Origin: QWHO01 sp039809865 | GTDB taxonomy: Bacteria; Vulcanimicrobiota; Xenobia; Xenobiales; QWHO01 | DNA: 64,000 nucleotides | NCBI GenBank assembly: GCA_039809865.1 | Contig: JBDHVW010000011.1 | Span: 1 to 64,000 of the forward strand | Direction: 5' to 3' | Shown: piece after piece, positions 26,338 to 34,686 of the stretch | How the letters are laid out: each line of letters opens with the position of its first letter | How positions within the stretch are numbered: the stretch's first letter is position 1 | Position numbers and translations under genes: made by a program | The notes under the pieces: generated by a model | What the model was told of the DNA's origin: nothing | Databases searched by the model: none | The model's input: only the letters and a program-made list of their open reading frames with translations

Positions 26338-28770
26338 ATGTCCATTTCCGAAGTTCTCCGCCGTTTCCTCGAGTCCCAAGAGGGCAAAGGCACGCTCGCG
26401 GCCGTTCGCACTCAAGAAGCTCTCCCCGCGCGTTACGGAGAGTGGCCCGCGCAGCTCAGCGACGAGGTCACCCAGATGGTCAAGGGTCGCGGCATCGAGC
26501 AGCTCTACACCCACCAGAGCCAGAGCATCGCTCACGTCATCCAGGGCAAGAGCACCGTCATCGTCACGCCCACCGCCAGCGGCAAGACGCTGTGCTACAA
26601 CCTGCCGGTGCTCGAGGCCATCAAGCAAGACGACAGCGCCCGGGCGCTCTACATGTTCCCCACCAAGGCGCTCTCGCAAGACCAGCTGGGCGAGCTGCAA
26701 GAGTCGATCAACGCCCTGAAATCCGACGCGCGCGTCTTCACCTACGACGGGGACACGCCCGCCGACGCCAGAAGAGCCATCCGCGGCAGAGCCCACGTCG
26801 TCATCACCAACCCCGACATGCTGCACACGGGCATCCTCCCCCACCACACCCGCTGGTCCCGGTTCTTTGCCAACCTCAAATACGTGGTGATGGACGAGCT
26901 GCACACCTACCGGGGGGTTTACGGCAGCCACCTGGCCAACGTGCTCCGCAGGCTGAAGCGCATCGCCAACTTCCACGGCAGCAACCCGACGTTCGTGATG
27001 TGCAGCGCCACCATCGCCAACCCGCGCGAGCTGGCCGAAGCTCTGACCGAGGGGCCGGTGGAGCTGGTCGACGACAACGGCGCCCCGGCGGGTGCCAAGA
27101 CGCTGGTGTTCTACAACCCGCCCGTGCTCAACAAGGAGCTGGGCATCCGGCGCTCCTACCTGACGGCCAGCCGCTGGATCGCCACGCGCTTTCTGAAGGC
27201 CGACCTGCAGACGATCGTGTTCGCGGGCAGCCGCCTCAACGTCGAGGTGCTGTCGCGCTACCTCAAGGACCGCTTCGAGCGCACCATCCAGGACGAGGGC
27301 AAGATCCGGGGGTATCGCGGGGGCTATCTCCCGGGCGCGCGCCGCGAGATCGAGCGCGGGCTGCGCGAGGGCGGCATCCGGGGGGTGGTCAGCACCAACG
27401 CCCTCGAGCTCGGCATCGACATCGGCAGCCTGCAGGCGGCCGTACTGGCGGGCTATCCGGGCACCGTGGCCAGCACCTGGCAGCAGGCGGGGCGCGCCGG
27501 CAGGCGGCACGACGCCAGCGCCGTCGTGATGGTGGCCAAGAGCGACCCGCTGGACCAGTTCCTGATGGAGAACCCCGACTACTTCTTCAACGCCAGCCCC
27601 GAGCACGCGCTCATCAACCCCGACAACGTGGCCATCCTGGTCAGTCACCTCAAGTGCGCCGCCTTCGAGCTGCCGCTCGACGAGGGCGAGCCGTTCGGCA
27701 AGGCAGACGTGGGCGAGATCCTGAACTACCTGGCCGAAAACCAGGTGCTGCACAAGTCGGGTGGCCAGTATCACTGGACCCAGGAGGCCTACCCGGCCGA
27801 CGCGGTCAGCCTGCGCACGGCCTCTCCCGAGAACTTCTGCATCATGGACGTCACCCAGAACAACCGCGTCATCGCCGAGGTCGACTGGAGCTCGGCTCCC
27901 AGCACGGTCTACGTGGACGCCATCTACATGTGCCAGGCCCGCACCTACCAGGTGAAGCAGCTCGATTACGCCCAGCGCCGAGCCTACGTCAAGCCCGTGG
28001 AGGTGGACTACTACACCGACGCGATCACCGCCACGAGCGTCAAGATCCTGGACGGTTTCGAGCGCCAGGAGCTGCCTCGAGAGAAGGCCCGCAAGGAGCA
28101 CGGCGAGGTGCACGTCACCTGGCGCGTGAGCGGGTTCAAGAAGATCAAGTTCTACAGCCGCGAGAACGTCGGCTACGGCGAGGTCAACCTGCCCGATCAC
28201 GAGATGCACACGACCTCGTTCTGGCTCACCATCGCCCACGAAACGCTGGCGAAGCTCGGCTTCCCGCGCTCGGAGCTGCTCGACGGCGTCGTGGGGCTGA
28301 CCTACTGCCTGCACCACCTGGCGCCGTTCTACCTGATGTGCGATCTGCGCGACCTGGACCGCTGCGTGGGCGACCGCGCCGCCACCTGGTTCGCCCGCTC
28401 CGACCGCGACACGCAGGGCCGCTACACCTTCGCTCCGGCCGAGGAGAAGATGGAGAACAGCGAGGCCTGGATGCGCGTGGGAATGGACCCGTTCGACCAG
28501 AACGCCACCCTGGAGGCGCTCCCGGTCTTCGAGCCAACGCTCTTCATCTACGACAACTATCCGGGCGGAATGGGCTTCTCCTCGCAGATCTACGACCGCT
28601 TCGAGGAGCTGGCCCAGAAGGCCATGGAGCGCCTCGAGCACTGCGAGTGCGAGTCGGGCTGCCCCTCCTGCGTCGGGCCGCCCAACGAGGTGGGCAACGC
28701 CTCACGCCAGGTGGCCCTGGCCATCCTGAACGCGCTGCTGGCCCCGGTGGAGGAACTGGTTCCGGCCTGA
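26338..28770 (+). CDS. DEAD/DEAH-box helicase with DUF1998 (MrfA/YprA-like)
   Basis: 810 residues from MSISEVLRRF; an in-frame ATG at 26224 would add a Ser/Pro/Lys-rich tail but runs into the start of the divergent gene. Helicase motifs are intact: YTHQSQSI (Q-like), TPTASGKT Walker A, VMDELHTYRG, CSATIANP, and STNALELGIDIGS with QQAGRAGR. The C-terminal DUF1998 region has the four-cysteine cluster CECESGCPSC. This is the Hrq1/MrfA class, a 3'-5' helicase shown in Bacillus to act in mitomycin-lesion repair. Length is typical. Its role in excision repair here is by homology. Confidence 0.93.
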   Translation: MSISEVLRRFLESQEGKGTLAAVRTQEALPARYGEWPAQLSDEVTQMVKGRGIEQLYTHQSQSIAHVIQGKSTVIVTPTASGKTLCYNLPVLEAIKQDDSARALYMFPTKALSQDQLGELQESINALKSDARVFTYDGDTPADARRAIRGRAHVVITNPDMLHTGILPHHTRWSRFFANLKYVVMDELHTYRGVYGSHLANVLRRLKRIANFHGSNPTFVMCSATIANPRELAEALTEGPVELVDDNGAPAGAKTLVFYNPPVLNKELGIRRSYLTASRWIATRFLKADLQTIVFAGSRLNVEVLSRYLKDRFERTIQDEGKIRGYRGGYLPGARREIERGLREGGIRGVVSTNALELGIDIGSLQAAVLAGYPGTVASTWQQAGRAGRRHDASAVVMVAKSDPLDQFLMENPDYFFNASPEHALINPDNVAILVSHLKCAAFELPLDEGEPFGKADVGEILNYLAENQVLHKSGGQYHWTQEAYPADAVSLRTASPENFCIMDVTQNNRVIAEVDWSSAPSTVYVDAIYMCQARTYQVKQLDYAQRRAYVKPVEVDYYTDAITATSVKILDGFERQELPREKARKEHGEVHVTWRVSGFKKIKFYSRENVGYGEVNLPDHEMHTTSFWLTIAHETLAKLGFPRSELLDGVVGLTYCLHHLAPFYLMCDLRDLDRCVGDRAATWFARSDRDTQGRYTFAPAEEKMENSEAWMRVGMDPFDQNATLEALPVFEPTLFIYDNYPGGMGFSSQIYDRFEELAQKAMERLEHCECESGCPSCVGPPNEVGNASRQVALAILNALLAPVEELVPA

Positions 28771-28816
28771 ACCATCTCCAGGAGCGGGTCGCGCATTTCT
28801 CGAAATTATCGGGTCC

Positions 28817-31800
28817 ATGGACCCGATCCAGCCGCCGTCGAGCTTTCCGGTTTTCAAAAAGAGAGAGCCAGGCGAAGCTCTACCCAAAGAGGTCAAATGG
28901 GTCCGGCGGGACGACGTCCAACTCGAGCCACAACCTGCCTCGGAAAACCTCGAGGCGAGAACGCCCGCCGGACGGCCGCCCGAAAAGCCCGTGGAGAAGC
29001 TCGACTGGGAGAACTTTGACCGCGAAGTGCTCCGCAAGCTCCCTCCGGACTTTGAGTCCTCGCGCTCGACTTCGTTCCGAGCCGAGGAGCCGGACTGGAA
29101 CCTGGCCGGCGCGCCCGTGCCGTCACCCTCGGCGACTCCCACTCCGGGGCCGTCTCTCGCTCCCGAGGATCGGGAGGCCCTGAAAAACTGGAGCACCCGC
29201 TTCAAGACGTTCACCGGCTCCCTGTTGACGCCGCCCGTCGGGCAGATCGACCCGGCCGTGAAGAAGGCCCAGGTCCACCTCGAGCAGATGGTGGAGAAAC
29301 TGGCCGGCGAGAAGCTCCGGAAAGCCGGCATCCAGTTGGCGGTGCACATGTTTTCGGGCGCCGAGGTGAACGCCTTCGTGACCCGCCTGGGAAGCAAGGG
29401 CGAATCCCACGAGGACTCTCTCTGGGCCGATCCCGCCCGGCTGGCCCGGCTGCACGGCCACGATCCGACCAGGAAATCGATGGTGCTGGGACTCAACGTG
29501 GGACTTCTGCGAGCGGTCAAGTCCGAGGACGAGCTCGCCTTCGTGCTGGGGCACGAGCTCGCGCACGTGCTGCAGGGCCATCTGGAGAATCCCGGGCGGA
29601 GCTGGATGAACAGCCAGTCCAACGAGGCCGTGGCCGACCACCAGGGCCTGGAGATGATGGCCGCCGCAGGCTACCAGCCCGATGCCGGCGTGCGCCTGCT
29701 GGAGACCCTGTTCCGCGGGCACGAGTCGCCCCAGATGAATGTGCTGCTCGACAGCGCCCGCGCGGCCGCGCAGGCCCACCACCACGAGGGCGTGCGGCTG
29801 ATCTTGGCCCAGGCCCAGGCCGAGAACATCAAGCGCCTCGACCCCGCCGCGCGCGAGCGCTCCGAGCAAGAGCTCGACCCGAGCTTGAAGCTCACGGTGG
29901 CGCCCCGCATCGCCCCCCCGCCGGCCACCAAAGAGCAGGCGGAGTGCGACGATAAGGCGGTGCGTCTGGCCCGCGCCTTCCTCAAGGAGGAGCCCCTGAA
30001 GAGCGGCTGGGGCGGACCGGTCCCCCGAGATTACAACCTGGTCTCCGACACCGTTAGCCGCTTCGAGGGGGCTACGCCTCGCCAGGGAGCGCTGGCCATG
30101 CTGGCGGTGATCGACGACCTGAGACAGGCCCCCGGCCCGGCTCAGGCCAAAGGGGATGCCTTCTTGCTCGCCTACCTCTCCCTGCAAGACAGAGTGCCCG
30201 GCAAGACCTTGCAATTCGACGGCCTGGAAGAGCGCCATAAGGTGCGCGACTTTCTCCTCGGCTGCTCCGTGGGCGGGTGGAAGGCCGAGCCGCTCCTGGA
30301 CAAGATGGTGGTGGGAGAGAACAACTTCTCCCATCGCCACAACCTGGTCCAGTTGGTCAAAGCACCGGACTTCCAGGAGATCGCCAGCCCGCTCTACCTG
30401 CTGAGCTCGGCCTGGAAGGGGCTCGTCGACCGCCTGCCCACCCTGGAAGATAAGCGAAGCTCCCAGTTCTACTACGCCGCCGACCTGGCCGAAGAAGTCG
30501 CGAAGAGAGCCGACAAAGGCGAGCAGGCACCGCTGGACACGCCCCTCAAAGCGTCGGTCCTGCGTTTTCTGAAAGAAGCCGGGATGCGTCCCGAGCTGGT
30601 CGATTCGCTCAAGTCCTATCGCGAGTTGCAACTGGAGCGCTTTCTGAAAGCGGAGCCGGACGTGCGGGCCGCGGCCGAGCCGATCGCCAGGACCTATGAA
30701 GCTTTTCGCGTGGACGCCGTGCAGCAAGCGATGCAGCAAGACGGGCCGACGGCCTGCGAGGGACTGGATGCTTACAACGACAGTCTCGAGGAGCTCCCCA
30801 CGGGGGACCGTGAGCGCGAGCAACTGCGCCCTGCCTGGCTGACCTTCGCCAACCGCGCCATGAGGGAGCTTGATCCCGCAGTCGGCAAACTGAGCCTCAG
30901 CGCCCGCCATGAGTTGATGGGCGAGCTGGTCCCCTGCCTGGGGCAGGCTCCCGACCACAAAATGCGCGATTTCCTGTTCACCCTGTGTCCAGTCGGCACG
31001 AGCCTGCCCCGGCAGGGGGCCCGGGGCGAAACCTATCGGGCGCTGTCGCAGTCGCTCGAGGGCCTCTCCAAAGAGCAGCTGTTCCGGCTTACCGAGGATG
31101 ACAGCAGTCTCAAGGCGTGCATGCAGCCGCTGTCGGAAGCCGCCTCGCGGATGCTGGGCAAATCCGTGACCGAGAGCGAGTGCCTGAGCCTCACTTACGA
31201 GAAGGACCTCCGGGGCTTCTTCGACCAGGATGTCCACAAACGCGATCGCGAGGCCGAGAGTACCGGTCGGGCCATCATGCAGCGCTGGGCCAACCAGGTC
31301 ATCGCCCCCCTGACGCTGCTGGGCTCCAACGCCAGGCTGCGCAGCGAGATGCTGGACAAGCTCGACCACTCCGACGTCCAGCGCCTGCTGGCCGGCGTCG
31401 ACAAGGTGCTGGGCGACCAGGAGAAGAGTCCTTACGACAGCCTCTGGACGATCTTCGGGCTGGGCCAGCCGGGGCTCAATCGCGACGCCCGCCTTTTCCT
31501 GCTCGACGGCGTGGCCAGGACGCGCGAGCAACTGGGCGGCCTGGACGGCTGGACGAAAGCGATGGGCACCGTGCTGGGGGGAGCCAGGACGAGCCCGGGC
31601 GATCTGCTGGACGGCCACCAGAAGCTGCGCTCCGACCTGTCGGGCTACCTGGAGAGAGAGCTCGGCTCCTTGCCCCCCGACCAGCTCGGGGAGCGCCTGA
31701 AGAATCCCGCGATTCGCGACTTCCTGCTGCCAGAGGCCGAAGCCGGAATGCTGAGCCGCCTGGCGCTGAAAGGCGGCCTGGACCGCCAGCAGCTGGCGGC

Positions 31801-33619
31801 CGCCAATCGCCAGCTCGAGAAGGACTTTTCCATCAGCAAGCGACCCACCGTCGAGCGCCGCTTCCGCGAGATGGTGGCCGAGGGCGCGCGCCTGCAGCCC
31901 AACGAGCTGGACGCCATCTTCCCGCCCGACAAGCGCACCTTCTCGGATCGAGCGGCCCTGCTGCAGAAGGAAGTCCGCGGCCTGTCGGCGCTGGTCTCGG
32001 CCGCCTGGACGCGGCCCGTGGAGGACCAGCTGGCCACGGTGGATTACCTGATGGGTCGCCGCTCCGAGCTGCCCGACTATCTGTCCGGCATGGAAGCCGA
32101 CCTGGAAGGGAAATCCACCCGGGTCACCCTGACGCCTCTGATGGAGGAGGCGCGAGCCGCGATGCAGCGAGCCGATCTGGGACTGCGCACGCTGGTCGCC
32201 GGCAGCTTCCTGGGGGGCCCGAACTCGTTCTTTGCTCGTCCCGAGGGGCGCGCGGAGCTGGTGGAGCACCTGATGGGCGATGTCCGCCCCGAGCGCCGCG
32301 ATCTGGCCCGCGAGCTGGCCCATGCCCTGATCGAGGCCCACGGCACCAACGCCGCCGTGGCGGCCGGTTTCGCCCTGGCTCAGCCTCCGGGCGAGAAGGG
32401 AAGCGAAGGCGAACTGCTCAGCAACCTGATGGACGCCTACGGGGTGCCGGGGGTCAAGTTCAAGCAATACCTTGCGTTTACAAGCCAGATGCAAGAATAC
32501 AGCCAGGTCTTCGAGGAGGCCCAGGACCACGCGCTACCGCTGAGCTATCTCGAGGGCGTGCGTCTGGCCGAGCACCACCTGGGCAAAGAGTGGCCCGCGC
32601 ACTGGAAGCTCGAGGGAATCAAAGGCTCCGGCTCGGTGAACGTGGCGCTGCGCATCCTGGACGAGCGGGACGGCAAGCACAAGATCCTGACCCTGCCCCG
32701 CGAGAATGTGGACCAGACGGCCGGCTACGACTTCATGCGGCTGCGCAATTTCCTCGAGACGTTGACGAAGACGCCCGAGAACCGGGAGCGCTATGGCTTC
32801 CTGCTCGGGCTGCTGCAAGTGATCGAGCCCTCGGTTGGATTGGAGTTCGACCGCCAGAACGCGGCCGAAATGCAGAAAGCGGTCCAGCCGCTCTACAATC
32901 GCGAGGTCAACGGCTGGAAGGTGCGCACGGTGAGCGTGCTGGAGCAGCATGGAGACGCCATCCTGATGGACGAGGCGCCGGGCAGCACCGCGCGCAAAGT
33001 GCTCGAGAGCGATCCGGCGACCTACCGTTCGGCCATGGGCGCCCTGGCCGAGGTCGAGCGGGACGTGCTGCTCGGCGTGGACCAGAGCGGGAAGGCACGC
33101 CCGGTGCCGCTGCACGCCAATCCCGATTTCCACGACGGCCAGGTCCTGATCGACCCGGTTACCAGGACCGTCACCCTGCTCGATTTCGGGCAGGCCGTGC
33201 CGATCTCCAACGAGCGGCGAGATTACGGCGTCGATCTGCTCTCCATCCTGTCGGGCGCCCGCAAACCCGAGGTGGCGGCCCGCATGCTGTCGGAGCGCTC
33301 CGGGGTGGCTATCAGGGCCGAGGAGGTCGCTCCCCTGATCGGTGGCCGGGAGCCGATGGACGGCTTCGTGCGCCTGCTCGGGATGATGAACGTGAAGGGG
33401 GCCCAGGTGCCCCAGGACGTCGTCCACTGGATCCTGGCGGTCAACCGCCAGCGCAAGCTGGGTGCCAAGATGGGCCGCCCGGTGGACGGCGAGCTGCGCA
33501 CCACCATCGTCGGCCGCAAACTGGGGGCCTCGCTCGAGACGACCAATCTCGTGGTACACGCCCAGCGGAGCCTGACGCAATTGACCCGCAGTCTGACCGG
33601 GTGGTGGCCGGACTTCTAG
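28817..33619 (+). CDS. Giant fusion: M48-like metallopeptidase, helical middle, UbiB/ABC1-like kinase fold
   Basis: 1600 residues with no signal peptide or clear membrane helix. Residues 1-120 are Pro-rich and disordered. Residues 140-300 form an M48-type zinc peptidase: FVLGHELAHVLQGHLE (HExxH at about 246-250) and NEAVADHQGLEMMAAAGY supplying the third ligand. About 900 residues of unrecognised helical sequence follow. From about 1260 an ABC1/UbiB-like fold appears: GIKGSGSVNVALRIL, then LHANPDFHDGQVLID and TVTLLDFGQAVPI near 1430-1460, matching the ADPHPGN and DFG segments. The Lys strand (KILTLPREN) and the ADPHPGN loop are altered, so kinase activity is doubtful. No standard family has this architecture. 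Confidence 0.85.
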   Translation: MDPIQPPSSFPVFKKREPGEALPKEVKWVRRDDVQLEPQPASENLEARTPAGRPPEKPVEKLDWENFDREVLRKLPPDFESSRSTSFRAEEPDWNLAGAPVPSPSATPTPGPSLAPEDREALKNWSTRFKTFTGSLLTPPVGQIDPAVKKAQVHLEQMVEKLAGEKLRKAGIQLAVHMFSGAEVNAFVTRLGSKGESHEDSLWADPARLARLHGHDPTRKSMVLGLNVGLLRAVKSEDELAFVLGHELAHVLQGHLENPGRSWMNSQSNEAVADHQGLEMMAAAGYQPDAGVRLLETLFRGHESPQMNVLLDSARAAAQAHHHEGVRLILAQAQAENIKRLDPAARERSEQELDPSLKLTVAPRIAPPPATKEQAECDDKAVRLARAFLKEEPLKSGWGGPVPRDYNLVSDTVSRFEGATPRQGALAMLAVIDDLRQAPGPAQAKGDAFLLAYLSLQDRVPGKTLQFDGLEERHKVRDFLLGCSVGGWKAEPLLDKMVVGENNFSHRHNLVQLVKAPDFQEIASPLYLLSSAWKGLVDRLPTLEDKRSSQFYYAADLAEEVAKRADKGEQAPLDTPLKASVLRFLKEAGMRPELVDSLKSYRELQLERFLKAEPDVRAAAEPIARTYEAFRVDAVQQAMQQDGPTACEGLDAYNDSLEELPTGDREREQLRPAWLTFANRAMRELDPAVGKLSLSARHELMGELVPCLGQAPDHKMRDFLFTLCPVGTSLPRQGARGETYRALSQSLEGLSKEQLFRLTEDDSSLKACMQPLSEAASRMLGKSVTESECLSLTYEKDLRGFFDQDVHKRDREAESTGRAIMQRWANQVIAPLTLLGSNARLRSEMLDKLDHSDVQRLLAGVDKVLGDQEKSPYDSLWTIFGLGQPGLNRDARLFLLDGVARTREQLGGLDGWTKAMGTVLGGARTSPGDLLDGHQKLRSDLSGYLERELGSLPPDQLGERLKNPAIRDFLLPEAEAGMLSRLALKGGLDRQQLAAANRQLEKDFSISKRPTVERRFREMVAEGARLQPNELDAIFPPDKRTFSDRAALLQKEVRGLSALVSAAWTRPVEDQLATVDYLMGRRSELPDYLSGMEADLEGKSTRVTLTPLMEEARAAMQRADLGLRTLVAGSFLGGPNSFFARPEGRAELVEHLMGDVRPERRDLARELAHALIEAHGTNAAVAAGFALAQPPGEKGSEGELLSNLMDAYGVPGVKFKQYLAFTSQMQEYSQVFEEAQDHALPLSYLEGVRLAEHHLGKEWPAHWKLEGIKGSGSVNVALRILDERDGKHKILTLPRENVDQTAGYDFMRLRNFLETLTKTPENRERYGFLLGLLQVIEPSVGLEFDRQNAAEMQKAVQPLYNREVNGWKVRTVSVLEQHGDAILMDEAPGSTARKVLESDPATYRSAMGALAEVERDVLLGVDQSGKARPVPLHANPDFHDGQVLIDPVTRTVTLLDFGQAVPISNERRDYGVDLLSILSGARKPEVAARMLSERSGVAIRAEEVAPLIGGREPMDGFVRLLGMMNVKGAQVPQDVVHWILAVNRQRKLGAKMGRPVDGELRTTIVGRKLGASLETTNLVVHAQRSLTQLTRSLTGWWPDF

Positions 33620-33642
33620 CTTCGGTCGCGAACGGGGGGGTT

Positions 33643-34686
33643 ATGCGTCGACATCTCGTTCCCGTGCTCCTACTGCTCTGCCTGGGCGTGCTGATGAATC
33701 AGCCTCCGCGCAAGATCGGCGAAGTGGGAGAAGGCCTCACCCTGGCTTCGGTCTCGCCCGATGGCAAGTTGTGCGCGGGATTGCGCCAGGATGGCTCGTG
33801 GAGCTTCGTGGTCTTCGAAGTCGCCAGCGGTAAAGAGCGTTTCGGACAGAAGCTGCCCGACGGCCCGGCCTCGTTCAACCCGTTCGCCTGGTCGGCCGAC
33901 AGCGCCACGCTGGTGGTGGGTACCGGCGAGCAAGTTCTGGTGCTGGACAAAAACTTCCAGCGCGTCCGCAAGCTCAAAGCCGACTGGATGGTGCGCGACG
34001 TGCGCTTCAGCGGCTCGGTCCTGATGGCCCGCTGCGACCACGCGGTGCTGCTTTACGAAATGCCCGGCGGCAAGATGTTCTATCGCCAGGCCCAGCAGCG
34101 GCTGCTGGCCGCGCGGCTGAGCCCCGACGCCCGCTACCTGGCGCTGGCCAGCTACGAGGAGCCGATCTTCGTCTTCGACGTGAAGGAGAAGCGGGTCGTA
34201 CAGCAACTGAAAGCGGGTCCCGTGACGATCAACCTGGAGTTCTGCCGGAACTCCGAGTGGCTGGCCTGCGGCTTCCGCTTCCGCGACCAGCGCGACAAAG
34301 ATCTGGCCCTGGTCTACGACTGGCGCAACGCCCGAATGGTGGGCGACTTCCTGGGTCAGCGCGGCATCATGGGTTTTGCGGTGGCCCAGGACGGCTCACG
34401 GCTCCTGGCGCGAGGTCTTCAGGAGACCCGCGTCTGGGACGTGGCCACCAGCAAGCTGCTCTGCCTGCGCACCGTTGATTCGCAGGTGATGGATGCCCTG
34501 TCGGCCGACGGTCGAATGGCCGCCTCCGTGCCCGTTGGCCGGAACCAGGCCGTCGTCTGGCACACGGACGACGGTCGGGACGGGTTTACCCTGGAAACCC
34601 GCACACCGCCGACCGGCGTCTCGTTCCCGGGCCCCGGCCTGGTGGGCGTGACCGCGGGCTCCCAGTCGGTCTACCAGCTGCCCTAG
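33643..34686 (+). CDS. Exported WD40-like beta-propeller protein
   Basis: 347 residues starting 23 bases after the giant fusion gene, with a G-rich site before the ATG. A signal peptide or anchor (RHLVPVLLLLCLGVLM) precedes propeller-like repeats: LASVSPDGKLCAGLRQDGSWS, ARLSPDARYLALASYEEPIFVFD, FAVAQDGSRLLARGLQETRVWD and DALSADGRMAASVPVG. Such S-x-D-G-x-x-L-A units form blades that usually mediate protein contacts. It overlaps the convergent GGDEF-EAL gene by four bases. Its closeness to the protease-kinase gene suggests partnership, but they would lie on opposite sides of the membrane unless the fusion is secreted. Confidence 0.82.
   Translation: MRRHLVPVLLLLCLGVLMNQPPRKIGEVGEGLTLASVSPDGKLCAGLRQDGSWSFVVFEVASGKERFGQKLPDGPASFNPFAWSADSATLVVGTGEQVLVLDKNFQRVRKLKADWMVRDVRFSGSVLMARCDHAVLLYEMPGGKMFYRQAQQRLLAARLSPDARYLALASYEEPIFVFDVKEKRVVQQLKAGPVTINLEFCRNSEWLACGFRFRDQRDKDLALVYDWRNARMVGDFLGQRGIMGFAVAQDGSRLLARGLQETRVWDVATSKLLCLRTVDSQVMDALSADGRMAASVPVGRNQAVVWHTDDGRDGFTLETRTPPTGVSFPGPGLVGVTAGSQSVYQLP

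Noticed and set aside
26128..28641. Long minus-strand frame opposite the helicase
   Set aside because: Val/His/Gly-rich shadow without motifs; the helicase on the plus strand has all expected motifs.
29123..32530. 1135-codon open frame on the minus strand inside the giant fusion gene
   Set aside because: High-GC shadow frame with low-complexity His/Gln/Leu composition and no domain; the plus-strand frame has clear peptidase and UbiB-like motifs.
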